DNA of 64,000 nucleotides from Streptococcus zalophi (lineage in GTDB: Bacteria > Bacillota > Bacilli > Lactobacillales > Streptococcaceae), in contig NZ_JAENBP010000003.1 in NCBI RefSeq assembly GCF_016481285.1, positions 158,166-222,165 of the forward strand, in the 5' to 3' direction. Below are positions 35,772 through 45,897 of the stretch, piece by piece. The translations under genes and the position numbers were made by a program. A model generated the notes under the pieces. It had not been told where the DNA came from and searched no databases. It saw nothing but the letters and a program-made list of their open reading frames with translations. How positions within the stretch are numbered: the stretch's first letter is position 1; the number at the start of each line of letters is the position of its first letter.

Positions 35772-36511
35772 TAGTGTTTATAATACTTTTCTAGAGTTGT
35801 TGATGTTTTTAATCCCAACTGCTTTGCCAGCGTATAACGATCAACGCCTCTGTTTATTTCCTTTAAAATATACTGTTTTCTAAGTGTTTGCGCACTCATT
35901 GATGAACAATCAATCGATGTTAAAAAGGTAGTTAATTGATTGAATAACCACTGCCTTGAATAGGGTTTCCCCTTATTATCAAAGAGATATTCATTTGAGA
36001 GCCTACCTTCTAGATAGCCCATTAAATCGTCTGGCAGAGTCAGTATTCTTCGATGTTGCTCTTTTTTAATGGTTATCACTTTAAAGTCAAGTGAGATATC
36101 TTCTGATTTAATCAGTAACAACTCATTTGGTAATAGTCCCAAAGAAATAATCATTAATGCTATCAGTTGACCATCAAGAAACGGTGTTTCTTCATAAAAA
36201 GTAGATAAATCTTCCAAACCCACAACAAAAGAATCTACACCACCAAATTGTTTCACTTTTTTTAGCTTTAAAAAGGTATCAATCTTTTCTTCTTCATATA
36301 AGAAATACAAGAATTGATTGACCACTGACTGCTTTCTTTTTTGAACAGACAAGGTTAAAGTAGATAAATAGTCTTGGTATAAATGGAGTTTATCTCTTGA
36401 TAGTTTCTTCTCGACAATAGTCAAAAATTGTAGCAAATCATATTGGTAGGATAATCTTGAATTCTCTGATAATTTCTTACTAGCTAAAAAATGATTAATT
36501 AGTGTTTTCAT
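35771..36511 (-). CDS. XerD-like tyrosine recombinase, probably inactive
   Basis: A 246-residue member of the tyrosine recombinase fold with an N-terminal SAM-like domain and a C-terminal catalytic-like domain. Key residues are altered: the first catalytic Arg, normally in GLR-x-SEL, is replaced in [11 protein letters not shown], and the HxLRH box reads QTLRKQY. The tyrosine near the C-terminus (EKYYKH) remains. This matches the streptococcal XerD-like group, which is described as not acting at the dif site; XerS does that. Encoded between cbpB and scpA with overlapping ends. Confidence 0.88.
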   Translation of the reverse strand: MKTLINHFLASKKLSENSRLSYQYDLLQFLTIVEKKLSRDKLHLYQDYLSTLTLSVQKRKQSVVNQFLYFLYEEEKIDTFLKLKKVKQFGGVDSFVVGLEDLSTFYEETPFLDGQLIALMIISLGLLPNELLLIKSEDISLDFKVITIKKEQHRRILTLPDDLMGYLEGRLSNEYLFDNKGKPYSRQWLFNQLTTFLTSIDCSSMSAQTLRKQYILKEINRGVDRYTLAKQLGLKTSTTLEKYYKH

Positions 36512-36969
36512 TTCTTTTTAATCTCATAAGTGGCTGTAAAATTATGTAATAAACTATTGATGGCTTTTAAAATAGATTTTCTGGTAATAATCCCCATAAA
36601 GGTTTGGTCATCAGTGACAACCGGTAAGAAAGAAGAATCAACAAGATCGTGCATAATATCTGTTAGATTGGCAGATATTGAAATCGTCTTAATCCGTTTA
36701 TTAACCATGTTAGAAATATCAAGACGAGCTAACTCATCAACATCTAATTGGTGCTCTGATTGGTATTTTATAATATCAGAAACACTAATCGTACCGACAT
36801 ATTTTCTATCTTTGGTTATAACTGGTACACGAGAAAAACCATTACTAGCTAACACCAGCATCACATGATCCGTATTATGAGTATCAATAAAGATGGCAAG
36901 ATCTTTTGCAGGCGTTAGGTAGGTATCAGCATAGTGGATTAAATAATCTTCAAATTCTTTAGCAATCAT
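36508..36969 (-). CDS. cbpB: CBS-domain protein CbpB, probable c-di-AMP binder
   Basis: A 153-residue cytoplasmic protein made of two CBS domains (about residues 15-70 and 85-145), with ITKDRKYVGTISVSDIIKYQ and VVTDDQTFMGIITRKSIL as repeat signatures. In Listeria and Bacillus the homologue CbpB/DarB binds c-di-AMP and stimulates the Rel stringent-response enzyme. No enzymatic domain is present. It overlaps the metallophosphoesterase gene by 4 bases. Confidence 0.85.
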   Translation of the reverse strand: MIAKEFEDYLIHYADTYLTPAKDLAIFIDTHNTDHVMLVLASNGFSRVPVITKDRKYVGTISVSDIIKYQSEHQLDVDELARLDISNMVNKRIKTISISANLTDIMHDLVDSSFLPVVTDDQTFMGIITRKSILKAINSLLHNFTATYEIKKK

Positions 36970-37487
36970 CTCATAAATTCCTTTGATAATGATGGGTAAA
37001 TCTCATGGTCACGCGTGAAATAATCAACTTTAATGGTTTGTTTAGTAATAGTTACCTTGGCATATAACTGCTCATTAACTTCGCCACGAGGTTGTAAGAC
37101 ACTCCCTGGATTAATAAATAAAATATGGTCATTTTCCCAAGCTGCAGGACGATGTAAGTGACCATACAAGCAAATATTAGCATTTGCTTCTTGAGCAAAC
37201 CAGTTTAGTCTATCCCAACCAAAATTAATACCATATAAGTGACCGTGTGTTTGTGCAATAGTGATATCTGAAAGTTTGGTGATTAGATTTTCTGGATAGC
37301 CACTATCATAATCACAATTGCCTCTAACCACCTTAATACCATTCCAGACAGGGTCTGAAGAAGGTAGTTCAGAATCACCATTATGGAAAATAGCATCTAC
37401 TTTTCCCAAGTATTTCGTTTTAATATTTTCAATAATATCTCTATCACCATGAGAATCACTCATAACAATTAGTGTGAGTTCTGCCAT
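36966..37487 (-). CDS. YfcE/MJ0936-type metallophosphoesterase
   Basis: A 173-residue calcineurin-like phosphodiesterase with the metal-binding motifs MSDSHGD, FHNGDSE, RGNCD, QTHGH and YGHLHRP in the expected order. Substrate in the cell is unknown; homologues act on artificial phosphodiesters. It overlaps the nucleotide pyrophosphatase gene by 19 bases, so both are translated together. Confidence 0.9.
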   Translation of the reverse strand: MAELTLIVMSDSHGDRDIIENIKTKYLGKVDAIFHNGDSELPSSDPVWNGIKVVRGNCDYDSGYPENLITKLSDITIAQTHGHLYGINFGWDRLNWFAQEANANICLYGHLHRPAAWENDHILFINPGSVLQPRGEVNEQLYAKVTITKQTIKVDYFTRDHEIYPSLSKEFMR

Positions 37488-38449
37488 TTAGAGAAAACCT
37501 CCATTAGTTTCTTAACTGCTTGACCTCTGTGGGAAATCTTGTTTTTTTCTTCTGCAGAAAGTTCTGCTGCTGTTTTACCGGTGTCACCAACAAGAAATAA
37601 GGGATCATAACCAAAGCCATTCTCACCTTTTGGCACATGTGCGATATAACCATCCCAATCTGCTTCTACAATTAAGGTTTCTTTATCTGGTGCTGCAACA
37701 GCAAGCGTTGTATGAAATTGTGCGGTTCTATCCTTAAGCTCAAGAACCATGGCTAATTCATGTAACAATTTAGCATTGTTACGACTATCAGTAGCATCAG
37801 CGCCTGAAAACCTCGCTGACCAAACACCAGGAAGACCACCTAATACATCAACTTTTAATCCGGAATCATCAGCTAAAACCATTTTCCCAGTGATTTTTGA
37901 AATCGTCTCTGCTTTTAATCTAGCATTCTCTTCGAAGGTTGTCCCAGTTTCTTCTACCTCAGGTAATTCAGGATAATCATCCAAATTTTCAACCTTTAGG
38001 CCAAGTTGGCCAAAAAGTTTTTCAAATTCTTTAGTTTTTCCTTTATTTCTAGTAGCAATTAAAATACTATCACCAAGGTTTTTAGGAGAAAAATCGCCAT
38101 TTCCAAAAAAGTCTTCTAGTCGCATTCCTTCTTTTGGAACATATACTGATAATAGTTTATCCTTTTCCAAAAGTAAGATGGCTCCTTTGTGATTAACAAC
38201 AGATAAAGCTGTGTTATAGCGATCATTCATCATCTCAGCAACAAACGTGAATAAACTAATAGGAGAAGAGAAATGAATAAGATGAAGTTGTAAACCAGTC
38301 GCTTCATCCAATCGAAAAAGCTGTGTCAACATTTGACGAATGTCACTTAAATTGTCTTTTGTCTCAAAACTAGTGATTTTGGTGTTTTCTCCCCATTGGC
38401 CAACATACCAATCATTTTGGGTTTGGTGATTATAAATTTTTTGTTTCAT
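37469..38449 (-). CDS. Non-canonical purine NTP pyrophosphatase (RdgB/HAM1) with N-terminal extension
   Basis: A 326-residue protein. From residue ~127, [18 protein letters not shown] begins a complete RdgB/HAM1 domain, ending [16 protein letters not shown]; it removes XTP, ITP and dITP from the nucleotide pool. The first ~125 residues ([18 protein letters not shown] onwards) form an extra domain seen in streptococcal homologues and of unknown purpose. It overlaps murI by 4 bases. Confidence 0.92.
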   Translation of the reverse strand: MKQKIYNHQTQNDWYVGQWGENTKITSFETKDNLSDIRQMLTQLFRLDEATGLQLHLIHFSSPISLFTFVAEMMNDRYNTALSVVNHKGAILLLEKDKLLSVYVPKEGMRLEDFFGNGDFSPKNLGDSILIATRNKGKTKEFEKLFGQLGLKVENLDDYPELPEVEETGTTFEENARLKAETISKITGKMVLADDSGLKVDVLGGLPGVWSARFSGADATDSRNNAKLLHELAMVLELKDRTAQFHTTLAVAAPDKETLIVEADWDGYIAHVPKGENGFGYDPLFLVGDTGKTAAELSAEEKNKISHRGQAVKKLMEVFSKWQNSH

Positions 38450-39246
38450 ATTTCTACATGCTCCACACTAACTGGTAATTGTAACCATTTTTCAGCGATA
38501 GCTTTAAAACTATCTCGATTTGCCGTTGTATAAAACTGGTGATTTCTTGTTTGTTTGTCTCTTTGATGATTAATATCAAAATAATTCAACAAAACAGAAA
38601 TATCACGAACACATTCGGCACCACTGTCAATTAATCTGACTTTTTTTCCCATCACATTTTGAATAATGGGACGAAGTAAAGGATAGTGAGTGCACCCTAA
38701 AACAAGGGTATCTACTTGTCCTACCATAGGTGAAAGGGTTTCGTACACTACTTTTTTTGCTAAACTAGAGGTCATCTCATTAGCTTCAACCAAAGGGACA
38801 AAACGAGGACAAGCTAAACTATGCACATTCATTTGTGGTGCTAAATCTGTAATTTTTTCTCTGTAAATATCTGATGCTATTGTCATTTCGGTACCAATAA
38901 CACCAATGTCCCCTGAGGCCGTATTTTTAATGGCTGCACTAGAACCAGGTAAAATCACACCCAAAACAGGAATGTCTAACTTTGATTTCACTTCTTCCCA
39001 AGCAACTGCCGTTGCAGTATTACAGGCAAAAACAATCATTTTAACATTTTTTGTGAGTAAAAATTGAACCATTTCCCAAGTAAAGGTTCTGATTTGTTCA
39101 GCAGATCTTGGTCCATAAGGAGCTCTTTTGGAATCGCCAATATAGACAACTTCTTCATGAGGGAGCTGTCTTAAAAGTTCTCTAACAACTGTTAGACCGC
39201 CAACACCAGAATCTAAAAAACCAATTGGTCTATTATCCATATCCAT
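38446..39246 (-). CDS. murI: Glutamate racemase
   Basis: Converts L- to D-glutamate for peptidoglycan. The 266-residue protein has [16 protein letters not shown] at the N-terminus and the two catalytic cysteines in [12 protein letters not shown] and [12 protein letters not shown]. It leads the operon running through rdgB, metallophosphoesterase, cbpB, the XerD-like gene, scpA, scpB, rluB and yidD. A hairpin precedes it. Confidence 0.96.
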   Translation of the reverse strand: MDMDNRPIGFLDSGVGGLTVVRELLRQLPHEEVVYIGDSKRAPYGPRSAEQIRTFTWEMVQFLLTKNVKMIVFACNTATAVAWEEVKSKLDIPVLGVILPGSSAAIKNTASGDIGVIGTEMTIASDIYREKITDLAPQMNVHSLACPRFVPLVEANEMTSSLAKKVVYETLSPMVGQVDTLVLGCTHYPLLRPIIQNVMGKKVRLIDSGAECVRDISVLLNYFDINHQRDKQTRNHQFYTTANRDSFKAIAEKWLQLPVSVEHVEI

Positions 39247-39256
39247 CTTCTTTCTA

Positions 39257-39284
39257 AAATAAGACTAGGCAAGCCCAGTCTTAT
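39257..39284 (-). terminator. Hairpin between yneF and murI
   Basis: On the minus strand AAGACTGGGC and GCCTAGTCTT form a stem with one mismatch and a TT loop, followed by ATTTT. It lies between the YneF-type gene and murI and may be a weak terminator. Confidence 0.6.
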
Positions 39285-39295
39285 CTAAAAGATTA

Positions 39296-39541
39296 TTATT
39301 TCTTTTTAGCCTTTGCTTTGGCTGCTTTTTGTTGCTTATTCATTTGACGGACAACTTGTTGCACTTTTGCTTCACTTGGTTTTTGCCCCATTTGACTCAT
39401 CATTGTTCGAATAAGATCCTCATTTAATGGTGGGTTCTCTTCTAAATATTTTTCCATTTGTTTACGGGCGATGAAAGTACCCCCAACAAGCCCTGCCAAC
39501 AAGGCAACCATAACTATTATTATCCAAATCGTTGTAGACAT
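39296..39541 (-). CDS. YneF-family small membrane protein (UPF0154)
   Basis: An 81-residue protein with one N-terminal membrane helix ([20 protein letters not shown]), a [20 protein letters not shown] segment diagnostic of the family, and a lysine-rich C-terminal tail. Function unknown; members are conserved near cell-wall and segregation genes in Firmicutes. Confidence 0.9.
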   Translation of the reverse strand: MSTTIWIIIVMVALLAGLVGGTFIARKQMEKYLEENPPLNEDLIRTMMSQMGQKPSEAKVQQVVRQMNKQQKAAKAKAKKK

Positions 39542-39773
39542 ATATTCTCTTTTCTCCTCATTTTTTTACCTTCTCATTATAGCAAAATAGACTAGTTTTT
39601 ACAAATCTTCTTCTTGTTTAACACAATTCTTTAAAGACAAAAAATCAGTGCTGTCCAATATAATGTTAAACTTTCTTTTTGTGGATTAAAAATGAGTAAA
39701 ATAAAAAAACACTTGATGACATAAATCAAATCATTTCATCAAATGTTTCTTTAACTACTTAAAAATTGTTATC

Positions 39774-40460
39774 TTAACGTCTTCTACCAAAAATTCTTAA
39801 TAAACTAATAAATAAATTGATGAAATCAAGGTAAAGACTTAGAGCAAGTGACACTGCCCAGCCGTCTAAAACTTGTCCATTACTTTCTTCATAGACACGT
39901 TTAATACGTTGATTATCATAAGCGATAAGACCAGAAAAGATAACAACAGATACCATACTAATCATTAAGCTAAGCGGACCACTTGCTAAAAACATATTAA
40001 CAATGCTTGTAATGATTAAACCAATTAAAGCTGCAATTAAGGCTTTACCCATACCAGATAAATCTTTTTTAGTCACGCGACCAATAATAGCCATGACAAA
40101 GAACAAAATGGATGATGAAACAAAGGCAGCTACAACTGTTGTTTGAGCATATTGGGCAATAATAAAGCTTAATGTGAAGCCATTTAAAGCTGAATAGATT
40201 AAAAATAAAGGAAGAGCCAAGGGGCTATTTTGACGTGCGACACTAGCTGCCCAAAAGACTAATACAAGCTCAACAGCCATGGCACCAAAATAAATCATTG
40301 GCTGATTAATCAAAATATCGACAAAAGTATCAGTAAATATATATAGCATTCCAGCAGATACAATGGCAGAAAGTAAAATACCCATACCAACTAAGCCATA
40401 AACTCTAGCAAAAAAACGATTTAATCCTGTCTGTGTTTCTGTATAAATGTTGTTATTCAT
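39774..40460 (-). CDS. Bax inhibitor-1 / YccA family membrane protein
   Basis: A 228-residue protein with seven predicted membrane helices and the BI-1 family ending [19 protein letters not shown] with its conserved Asp. Bacterial homologues (YbhL, YetJ) act as pH-sensitive calcium leak channels or are of unknown function. It appears to be a single-gene unit near the HD-domain gene. Confidence 0.9.
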   Translation of the reverse strand: MNNNIYTETQTGLNRFFARVYGLVGMGILLSAIVSAGMLYIFTDTFVDILINQPMIYFGAMAVELVLVFWAASVARQNSPLALPLFLIYSALNGFTLSFIIAQYAQTTVVAAFVSSSILFFVMAIIGRVTKKDLSGMGKALIAALIGLIITSIVNMFLASGPLSLMISMVSVVIFSGLIAYDNQRIKRVYEESNGQVLDGWAVSLALSLYLDFINLFISLLRIFGRRR

Positions 40461-40476
40461 AATAATCTCCTTTTCT

Positions 40477-40986
40477 TTAGTTGTGATGACTACCTAGTGT
40501 TTTGCGTTTAAAGAATGGTTGTCTTTTTAATAATTGTCTTACTGGTGTCAAAGCTTCTTTAACAGCCCAATATTTATCAACCATGGTCACTATATAGCCT
40601 TCTTTATATCTAGGCGGTGCAATCGTAGCCCCCCACATGTGTTTTAAGATAATATCTTCTTCTTTTTTATTTAGTGTTGTGATTTTCCGAGCATTTTTAA
40701 CAGCTATCCTGGGATGAACCCAAGCATGGCTTTTTTTAAATTTTGTCACACGCCAATCATAATAGAAAAAGTCATGAAGTAAGGCACCTCTAGCAGTACT
40801 CTTAGCATCCCACCCCATTTTCTTAGCAATTTGATAACTAGTATAGCTAACATTTATCGAATGTTCAAATCGTGTCGAAAAGTGATGCTGGGTAATACTT
40901 TCCAATTTTTTAAATCTCGGGTGTGCAATCAAATGACCGATATGGGTCATAAATTCATTATCTTTTTGATAGTCTTTATTATTCAA
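40477..40986 (-). CDS. HD-domain phosphohydrolase-like protein
   Basis: A 169-residue cytoplasmic protein with an HD superfamily metal site: [18 protein letters not shown], then [12 protein letters not shown] with the His-Asp pair, and [13 protein letters not shown]. Homologues in streptococci are annotated as hydrolases with no known substrate; nucleotide substrates are typical of the superfamily. It lies 16 bases before the BI-1 gene on the same strand. Confidence 0.85.
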   Translation of the reverse strand: MNNKDYQKDNEFMTHIGHLIAHPRFKKLESITQHHFSTRFEHSINVSYTSYQIAKKMGWDAKSTARGALLHDFFYYDWRVTKFKKSHAWVHPRIAVKNARKITTLNKKEEDIILKHMWGATIAPPRYKEGYIVTMVDKYWAVKEALTPVRQLLKRQPFFKRKTLGSHHN

Positions 40987-41021
40987 TTTCTCACCTCTTT
41001 CAAGTATTATAACATAATCTT

Positions 41022-41759
41022 TTAAATGAGTTGAAAAATAATGATTCCGGCAGCAACTGAAACATTTAAACTCTCTGCTTGACCAGGCATTGTGATATGA
41101 ACTACAAAATTTGCTTCTTTAGCAACTAAATCAGAAATCCCTTGTCCTTCATTACCCATAATTAAAGCAAAAGTATCGTATTTAACTAAATTCTTGTAAT
41201 TGATAGACTCATTGCTTAGTGAAGTGGCAATAAGAGGAATCATTTGTTCTTTTAATTGTTTGATAATCTCAGTCATCTCTAACCGATAAATAGGCAAATG
41301 AAAATGACTACCTTGCATTGAACGTAAGGTTTTATCGTTATAGATATCAGCTGTTTTTAGCGAAACAAAGACACCATCAAAATTAGCTGCATCTGCTGTT
41401 CTAATCATTGTGCCAACATTTCCAGGGTCTTGAACATCCTCTAAAATAAGATAGCGGCCTTGTTTTTTTATTGGAGGATTAACAGACATTTTTATTTCCG
41501 CAATGACCCCTTGAGGTGCTTTTGATACCGTCAATTCTTTTAAAACAGCTTCAGAAACAACTATAATTGGCGCAACTTGTGGAACTCTTTCTTTTTGTGA
41601 GTCAATCACAAAAATGTTTAAAATAGTAGCCTTATATTTAATGGCTTCTTCTAACAAATGCCAACCTTCTATCAGATAGCTATTTTGTCGGTGCTTTTTT
41701 TGTAATAATTTCTTTGTTTTTTTAATGAGATTATTTGTTTTTGAGGTTATAATAGTCAT
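41022..41759 (-). CDS. TrmH/SpoU-family rRNA 2'-O-methyltransferase
   Basis: A 245-residue SPOUT methyltransferase: N-terminal substrate-binding domain (KLLQKKHRQNSYLIEGWHLL), then motif 1 LEDVQDPGNVGTMIRTADA, motif 2 LIMGNEGQGIS and motif 3 SLNVSVAAGIIIF. Members methylate 23S rRNA ribose positions (RlmB/TsnR-like); the exact target is not readable from sequence. Divergent from acyP across only 31 bases, so the two promoters overlap. Confidence 0.9.
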   Translation of the reverse strand: MTIITSKTNNLIKKTKKLLQKKHRQNSYLIEGWHLLEEAIKYKATILNIFVIDSQKERVPQVAPIIVVSEAVLKELTVSKAPQGVIAEIKMSVNPPIKKQGRYLILEDVQDPGNVGTMIRTADAANFDGVFVSLKTADIYNDKTLRSMQGSHFHLPIYRLEMTEIIKQLKEQMIPLIATSLSNESINYKNLVKYDTFALIMGNEGQGISDLVAKEANFVVHITMPGQAESLNVSVAAGIIIFQLI

Positions 41760-41790
41760 ATAGCTATTATACCAAAAAGGAGGGATTTTG

Positions 41791-42072
41791 ATGAAAAAAG
41801 TACGTCTATTAGTTTCAGGAAGAGTTCAAGGCGTTGGCTTTCGTTATTCCATAGCTCGTCTAGCTTCACAAATAGGAGACATTAATGGTAGGGTTTGGAA
41901 TAATAAGGATGGTACGGTTGAAATACTAGCCCAATCAACTAATCACAGAAAACTAGATGATTTTATTATCGCGGTTAGAAAAACACCTTTTCGATTTGCA
42001 AAGGTCACTTATGTAGATGTCACCACAGACAATTCTGAGGAATTTCAAGATTTTCAAATCCTTAGATCATAA
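41791..42072 (+). CDS. acyP: Acylphosphatase
   Basis: A 93-residue enzyme that hydrolyses acyl phosphates such as acetyl phosphate or carbamoyl phosphate. The family motif LVSGRVQGVGFRYSIARLA carries the catalytic Arg, and GRVWNNKDGTVEI the catalytic Asn. The ATG at 41791 follows AAGGAGGG. It precedes yidC by about 90 bases and may share its transcript. Confidence 0.95.
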   Translation: MKKVRLLVSGRVQGVGFRYSIARLASQIGDINGRVWNNKDGTVEILAQSTNHRKLDDFIIAVRKTPFRFAKVTYVDVTTDNSEEFQDFQILRS

Positions 42073-42161
42073 TAATTTCAAAATCATCCCTAAGAACTAT
42101 TGAATAATTCTTAAAAAAACAGTAAAATGGGAAGGTATAACTAAATTAAAGGACAATAACC

Positions 42162-43097
42162 GTGAACAAAAATATTAAACGTTTCTTATTCTCAGGATTG
42201 GCATTATCAATCCTTCTCTTTCTATCTGGCTGTGTGCAACAAAAAAATGGCGTGCCTACTGGTGAAGGATGGGTATATCGCTTTCTCGTTGAACCTATGG
42301 GGGAGGTCATCAAATACTTTGCCAACGATATGGGCTTAGGTTTTGGTTTAGCCATCATCATTGCAACCATTATCGTTCGACTTGTCATTATCTTACCTTT
42401 GGGACTTTATCAAAGTTGGAATGCTACTTATCAATCAGAAAAACGTGCCTACCTTCAACCCATTTTAGGACCTATACAAGAACGCATGCAAAATGCTTCT
42501 AGTCAAGAAGAGAAAATGGCAGCGCAAACTGAATTTATGGCTGCTCAGAAAGAAAATGGTGTGAGTATGCTTGGAGGCATTGGGTGTCTGCCTATCATTA
42601 TCCAAATGCCATTCTTCTCTGCTCTTTTTTATGCCGCAAGATTTACTGAAGGGGTTTCAGAATCTCATTTTCTCTGGTTTAAATTATCAGATTCAAATCT
42701 GATTTTAACAGCCATTATTGCCAGTCTTTATTTCTTCCAATCTTGGTTATCAATGCGAGCAGTTCCAGAAGAACAACAAAAACAAATGAAAACCATGATG
42801 TACTCAACACCTATCATGATGATTTTCTTCACCATCTCTCAACCATCAGGTGTTGCTCTTTATTGGTTAGTGGGAGGAATCTTTAGTATTATCCAACAAT
42901 TAATTGTGATGACTGTTTTAAAACCTAAATTACGTGAAAAAGTGGCTGAGGAATTTAAAAATAATCCTCCTAAAGCGCCTAAAACAAATCCACAAACACG
43001 TAAAGATGTTACCCCTAAAAAAGAAGAAGCCATCACTTCTCCAATTTCAAAACCTAAAAAAACAAATCGAAATCTAGGAAAACAAAAACGTCAATAA
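42162..43097 (+). CDS. yidC: Membrane protein insertase YidC (lipoprotein type)
   Basis: A 311-residue insertase with a lipoprotein signal ([10 protein letters not shown], Cys24) and a 60KD_IMP core with five helices; [20 protein letters not shown] is the conserved segment. The C-terminus is rich in Lys and Pro. The start is GTG at 42162, preceded by AAAGGA. Streptococci have two YidC proteins; which of the two this is cannot be fixed with certainty, though the long basic tail suggests YidC2. A strong terminator follows. Confidence 0.93.
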   Translation: MNKNIKRFLFSGLALSILLFLSGCVQQKNGVPTGEGWVYRFLVEPMGEVIKYFANDMGLGFGLAIIIATIIVRLVIILPLGLYQSWNATYQSEKRAYLQPILGPIQERMQNASSQEEKMAAQTEFMAAQKENGVSMLGGIGCLPIIIQMPFFSALFYAARFTEGVSESHFLWFKLSDSNLILTAIIASLYFFQSWLSMRAVPEEQQKQMKTMMYSTPIMMIFFTISQPSGVALYWLVGGIFSIIQQLIVMTVLKPKLREKVAEEFKNNPPKAPKTNPQTRKDVTPKKEEAITSPISKPKKTNRNLGKQKRQ

Positions 43098-43100
43098 CTA

Positions 43101-43136
43101 AAAACCTTAACTGCTGTGGCAGTTAAGGTTTTTTTA
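43101..43136 (+). terminator. Rho-independent terminator of yidC
   Basis: AACCTTAACTGC and GCAGTTAAGGTT form a 12-bp stem with a TGTG loop, followed by a T-run, four bases after the yidC stop. It also faces the converging greA. Confidence 0.94.
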
Positions 43137-43141
43137 TCTTG

Positions 43142-43627
43142 TTATTCTTTAGTTTTTTCAACACTAATAATTTCAACATTATATTTCCCTGCTGGTGACA
43201 CAATAGTTACAACATCACCAACTTTTTTCCCGATCAATGCTCGAGCGATTGGACTTTCATTTGAAATTTTACCAGCAAACAGATCTGCACCGGCTGAACC
43301 AACAATAACATATTTGTCTTCATCGTTAGTACCAACTTCTTTAATAACAACAGTTCTTCCAATAGCAACTTCATTTTTTGCTATAGCATCACTGTCAATA
43401 ATTTCTGAAAAGCGTAATTTCGTTTCAAGTGTTGAAATTTGACCTTCAACAAAAGCTTGTTCATCTTTTGCTGCGTCATATTCACTATTTTCTGAAAGAT
43501 CACCATAAGATCTAGCGATTTTAATACGTTCTACAATTTCAGGACGACGGACTAGTTTTAACTCTTCTAATTCTTTTTCAAGTTGAGCTTTTTCTGTCAG
43601 TGTCATTGGATAAGTTTTTTCTGTCAT
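43142..43627 (-). CDS. greA: Transcription elongation factor GreA
   Basis: A 161-residue factor that rescues stalled RNA polymerase by stimulating cleavage of backtracked RNA. The N-terminal coiled coil has the tip acidic pair in [16 protein letters not shown], and the C-terminal FKBP-like domain includes [18 protein letters not shown]. It is 79 bases downstream of mltG with a hairpin between, and converges on yidC. Confidence 0.96.
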   Translation of the reverse strand: MTEKTYPMTLTEKAQLEKELEELKLVRRPEIVERIKIARSYGDLSENSEYDAAKDEQAFVEGQISTLETKLRFSEIIDSDAIAKNEVAIGRTVVIKEVGTNDEDKYVIVGSAGADLFAGKISNESPIARALIGKKVGDVVTIVSPAGKYNVEIISVEKTKE

Positions 43628-43674
43628 AGTTTCCTTTTTACCTTTTTTATTATTTTTAAAGTTTTAAAGACAAA

Positions 43675-43696
43675 CATGATGTGACTTCACATCATG
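43675..43696 (-). terminator. Hairpin between mltG and greA
   Basis: On the minus strand CATGATGTGA and TCACATCATG form a perfect 10-bp stem with a 2-base loop, followed by TTTGTCTTT. It lies 10 bases after the mltG stop; a moderately strong terminator. Confidence 0.75.
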
Positions 43697-43706
43697 CTTT
43701 TATCTG

Positions 43707-45260
43707 CTATTGCAATTGACTATTCACGTATTTTTCAACATTAGCAGAATGTTCTTCAAATGTTGTCGCATAATAAACTTGACCAGTCGTTACATCCGCA
43801 ACAAAATATAAATAATCAGTTTGAGCTGGCATTATTGTTGCCTTAATTGCTGATAAACTTGGACTATCTACTGGTCCTGGTGTTAAACCTGTTTCCCGAT
43901 AAATATTATAGGGAGAATCAATTTCAGTGTTGATACTCGCATCTTCAGATAAAGTAGTTTTCTCTCCTAATTTATCCATAGCGTAAAGAATGGCAATATT
44001 ACTTTGAAGTGGCATCCCAATATTCCAACGATTATAAAAGACACTAGCAATATTTTTACGATCATCATCTGTTGAACCTTCTTTTTCAACAAGAGAGGAT
44101 AAACTTAATAATTGATTAACAGTTAATCCTTGAGAAGCAATTGTATCATAATATGGACTTAAATTATTATCCATTGTTGCAATCATCTCTTCAACAATAT
44201 TCTCCATAGTAGTATCTTCACTATAATTATAAGTAGCTGGGAAAAGATAACCTTCTAAGCGATATTTAACAGCATTAGCCTCGGGTAAACTTTCTAATAA
44301 TCTAGGATAAGTCTCTTTCATTCTAGCGATAAAAGCTTCATCCGTAACAACCTTTAAAAAGTCTTCTGAACTATATGGTGTTTTTTCTTTTTTATTTTTA
44401 GAATTTGAATTGACTGACACCGCCTCAGAAATCTGTTTGATAGTATAACCTTCAAGCACTAAAATTTTACCTAAAACAGGATTGACTGGTTCAGCCGTTC
44501 CTCCCGCTTGAAGAGCTTGGGCAATCTCATCTAAAGACATACTTTTTTGAAAATTATAGTAACCACTTTGAAAATTGCCATAGTTGCGAAACTTCGTATA
44601 ATAATTGAAAATCATACCGTTTTTAATAACGCCAGATTGCTCTAAAACTTGTCCAATCAATTTATTTCCAGAACCCTCTGGAATTTCCACTTGAATAAAT
44701 TCTGTAGAATTTCGATCCAACGGCTCAATAGCACTCGTTACATAACGATAACCAAAAAAAGCAGTTGCTAATAATAAAACTAAAATTAGTGTTCCTAGTA
44801 ATAAAGAAATTTGGTTGGCAATTTTATTTGTTTTTTTCCTATTTCTTCGACTCAATGCTTCATCCTCTTTTACAGTTTGATGACTGGCTGATAATTCAAT
44901 GGAATCAGTGTCTACAGATAATTCACTTTCTGACAATGAATTATCTTCATCCTTTAAACGTTCTTTTATAGGTGCTGTTGATAAGATAATGCTATCAGCA
45001 TTATCATCTCTATCAACCTTAATTATTTCTTCAGTTCGTTCAGTTGGAATTTCAGATATATCATTTTGAGAATCAAAAAGCTTAAGTTCATTCAAAAGCG
45101 ATAAATCATCAGTTTTTGAATCATCTGATGGATTTTTTAAATCAAGTTCTTCAGTAACTTGTTTTCCTTTAGCTTCTTTTAACTCTCTTAATATTTTTTC
45201 TTTAAAAGTCTCTGGTTCGGGCATCTTTTGGCTCTCATCATCATTATAGATATCTGTCAA
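43707..45260 (-). CDS. mltG: Endolytic murein transglycosylase MltG
   Basis: Membrane-anchored enzyme of 517 residues that cleaves nascent glycan strands and is tied to peripheral wall growth in streptococci. It has a long, acidic cytoplasmic N-terminus (residues 1-150), one membrane helix at about 151-173, a LysM-like region and the YceG domain with catalytic Glu in SSLVEKEGSTDD and conserved NRWNIGMPLQSN. The long cytoplasmic domain is a streptococcal feature. Confidence 0.94.
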   Translation of the reverse strand: MTDIYNDDESQKMPEPETFKEKILRELKEAKGKQVTEELDLKNPSDDSKTDDLSLLNELKLFDSQNDISEIPTERTEEIIKVDRDDNADSIILSTAPIKERLKDEDNSLSESELSVDTDSIELSASHQTVKEDEALSRRNRKKTNKIANQISLLLGTLILVLLLATAFFGYRYVTSAIEPLDRNSTEFIQVEIPEGSGNKLIGQVLEQSGVIKNGMIFNYYTKFRNYGNFQSGYYNFQKSMSLDEIAQALQAGGTAEPVNPVLGKILVLEGYTIKQISEAVSVNSNSKNKKEKTPYSSEDFLKVVTDEAFIARMKETYPRLLESLPEANAVKYRLEGYLFPATYNYSEDTTMENIVEEMIATMDNNLSPYYDTIASQGLTVNQLLSLSSLVEKEGSTDDDRKNIASVFYNRWNIGMPLQSNIAILYAMDKLGEKTTLSEDASINTEIDSPYNIYRETGLTPGPVDSPSLSAIKATIMPAQTDYLYFVADVTTGQVYYATTFEEHSANVEKYVNSQLQ

Positions 45261-45354
45261 AGTAAAGCCTCCTCACATTTATCAAACGCCATTATAACTT
45301 AAAAAGCAAATAAAAGCAATCATCTTATGAAAATGTTATAAATTCTTAATAAAA

Positions 45355-45849
45355 TTAAGTTTTTTGAGGATTCTCCCAAAACATTATGTGCCATTTTTCG
45401 CCACCTAATTGTGATTGCGAAATTCCTTTAATTTTAAAATCATTCATTTCATAGTAAGAAATTAATTCTTCTTTACAAGTGAGTAAAATACCATCTCGCT
45501 GATATTTTACTACTATTTCTTTAAATGAAGCTAATAGTAGGGTTCCAATTCCTTGTTTTTGATAGTTTTTTGCAATAGAAAGGCTAGTGATGGCTTGAAT
45601 ACCTCCTGTTGATGGATTGGAAGGAACACTTTTAAATAAATCATCTGACAAATCCATCTTATCAATCACTGGACCTTCGATATAACCAGCAAAATTCCCA
45701 TCTATTTCAGCGATTAAAAAACTGTCTGCTATCAATTGAATTCTCTCTCTTATAGCTTCTTTAGAAGTGGCAATAGTTTCACCAAAATTGTCAATTTCAA
45801 TTTGAGAAATAACATCTAAATCTGTTATTTCTACCTGCCTTATAATCAT
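45355..45849 (-). CDS. GNAT-family N-acetyltransferase
   Basis: A 164-residue acetyltransferase. ITSLSIAKNYQKQGIGTLLL holds the acetyl-CoA pyrophosphate-binding motif Q-x-x-G-I-G, and the C-terminal ISYYEMNDFKIKG is the beta-bulge region. The ATG at 45849 follows AAAGGA. Substrate unknown. It lies 48 bases after murC and 94 bases before mltG, so may be part of the same transcript. Confidence 0.88.
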   Translation of the reverse strand: MIIRQVEITDLDVISQIEIDNFGETIATSKEAIRERIQLIADSFLIAEIDGNFAGYIEGPVIDKMDLSDDLFKSVPSNPSTGGIQAITSLSIAKNYQKQGIGTLLLASFKEIVVKYQRDGILLTCKEELISYYEMNDFKIKGISQSQLGGEKWHIMFWENPQKT

Positions 45850-45897
45850 TTTTAATCCTTTCAAAAAAGTTTTTACTTTCGTAAAAACTTCGCTTTG

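Noticed and set aside
36530..36868. 112-codon plus-strand frame across cbpB
   Set aside because: Antisense of a clear two-CBS-domain protein; no supporting features.
37749..37976. 75-codon plus-strand frame over rdgB
   Set aside because: Antisense shadow with no start signal.
43116..43442. 108-codon plus-strand frame across greA
   Set aside because: Lies opposite intact greA; low-complexity Ser/Phe-rich product with no start signal.
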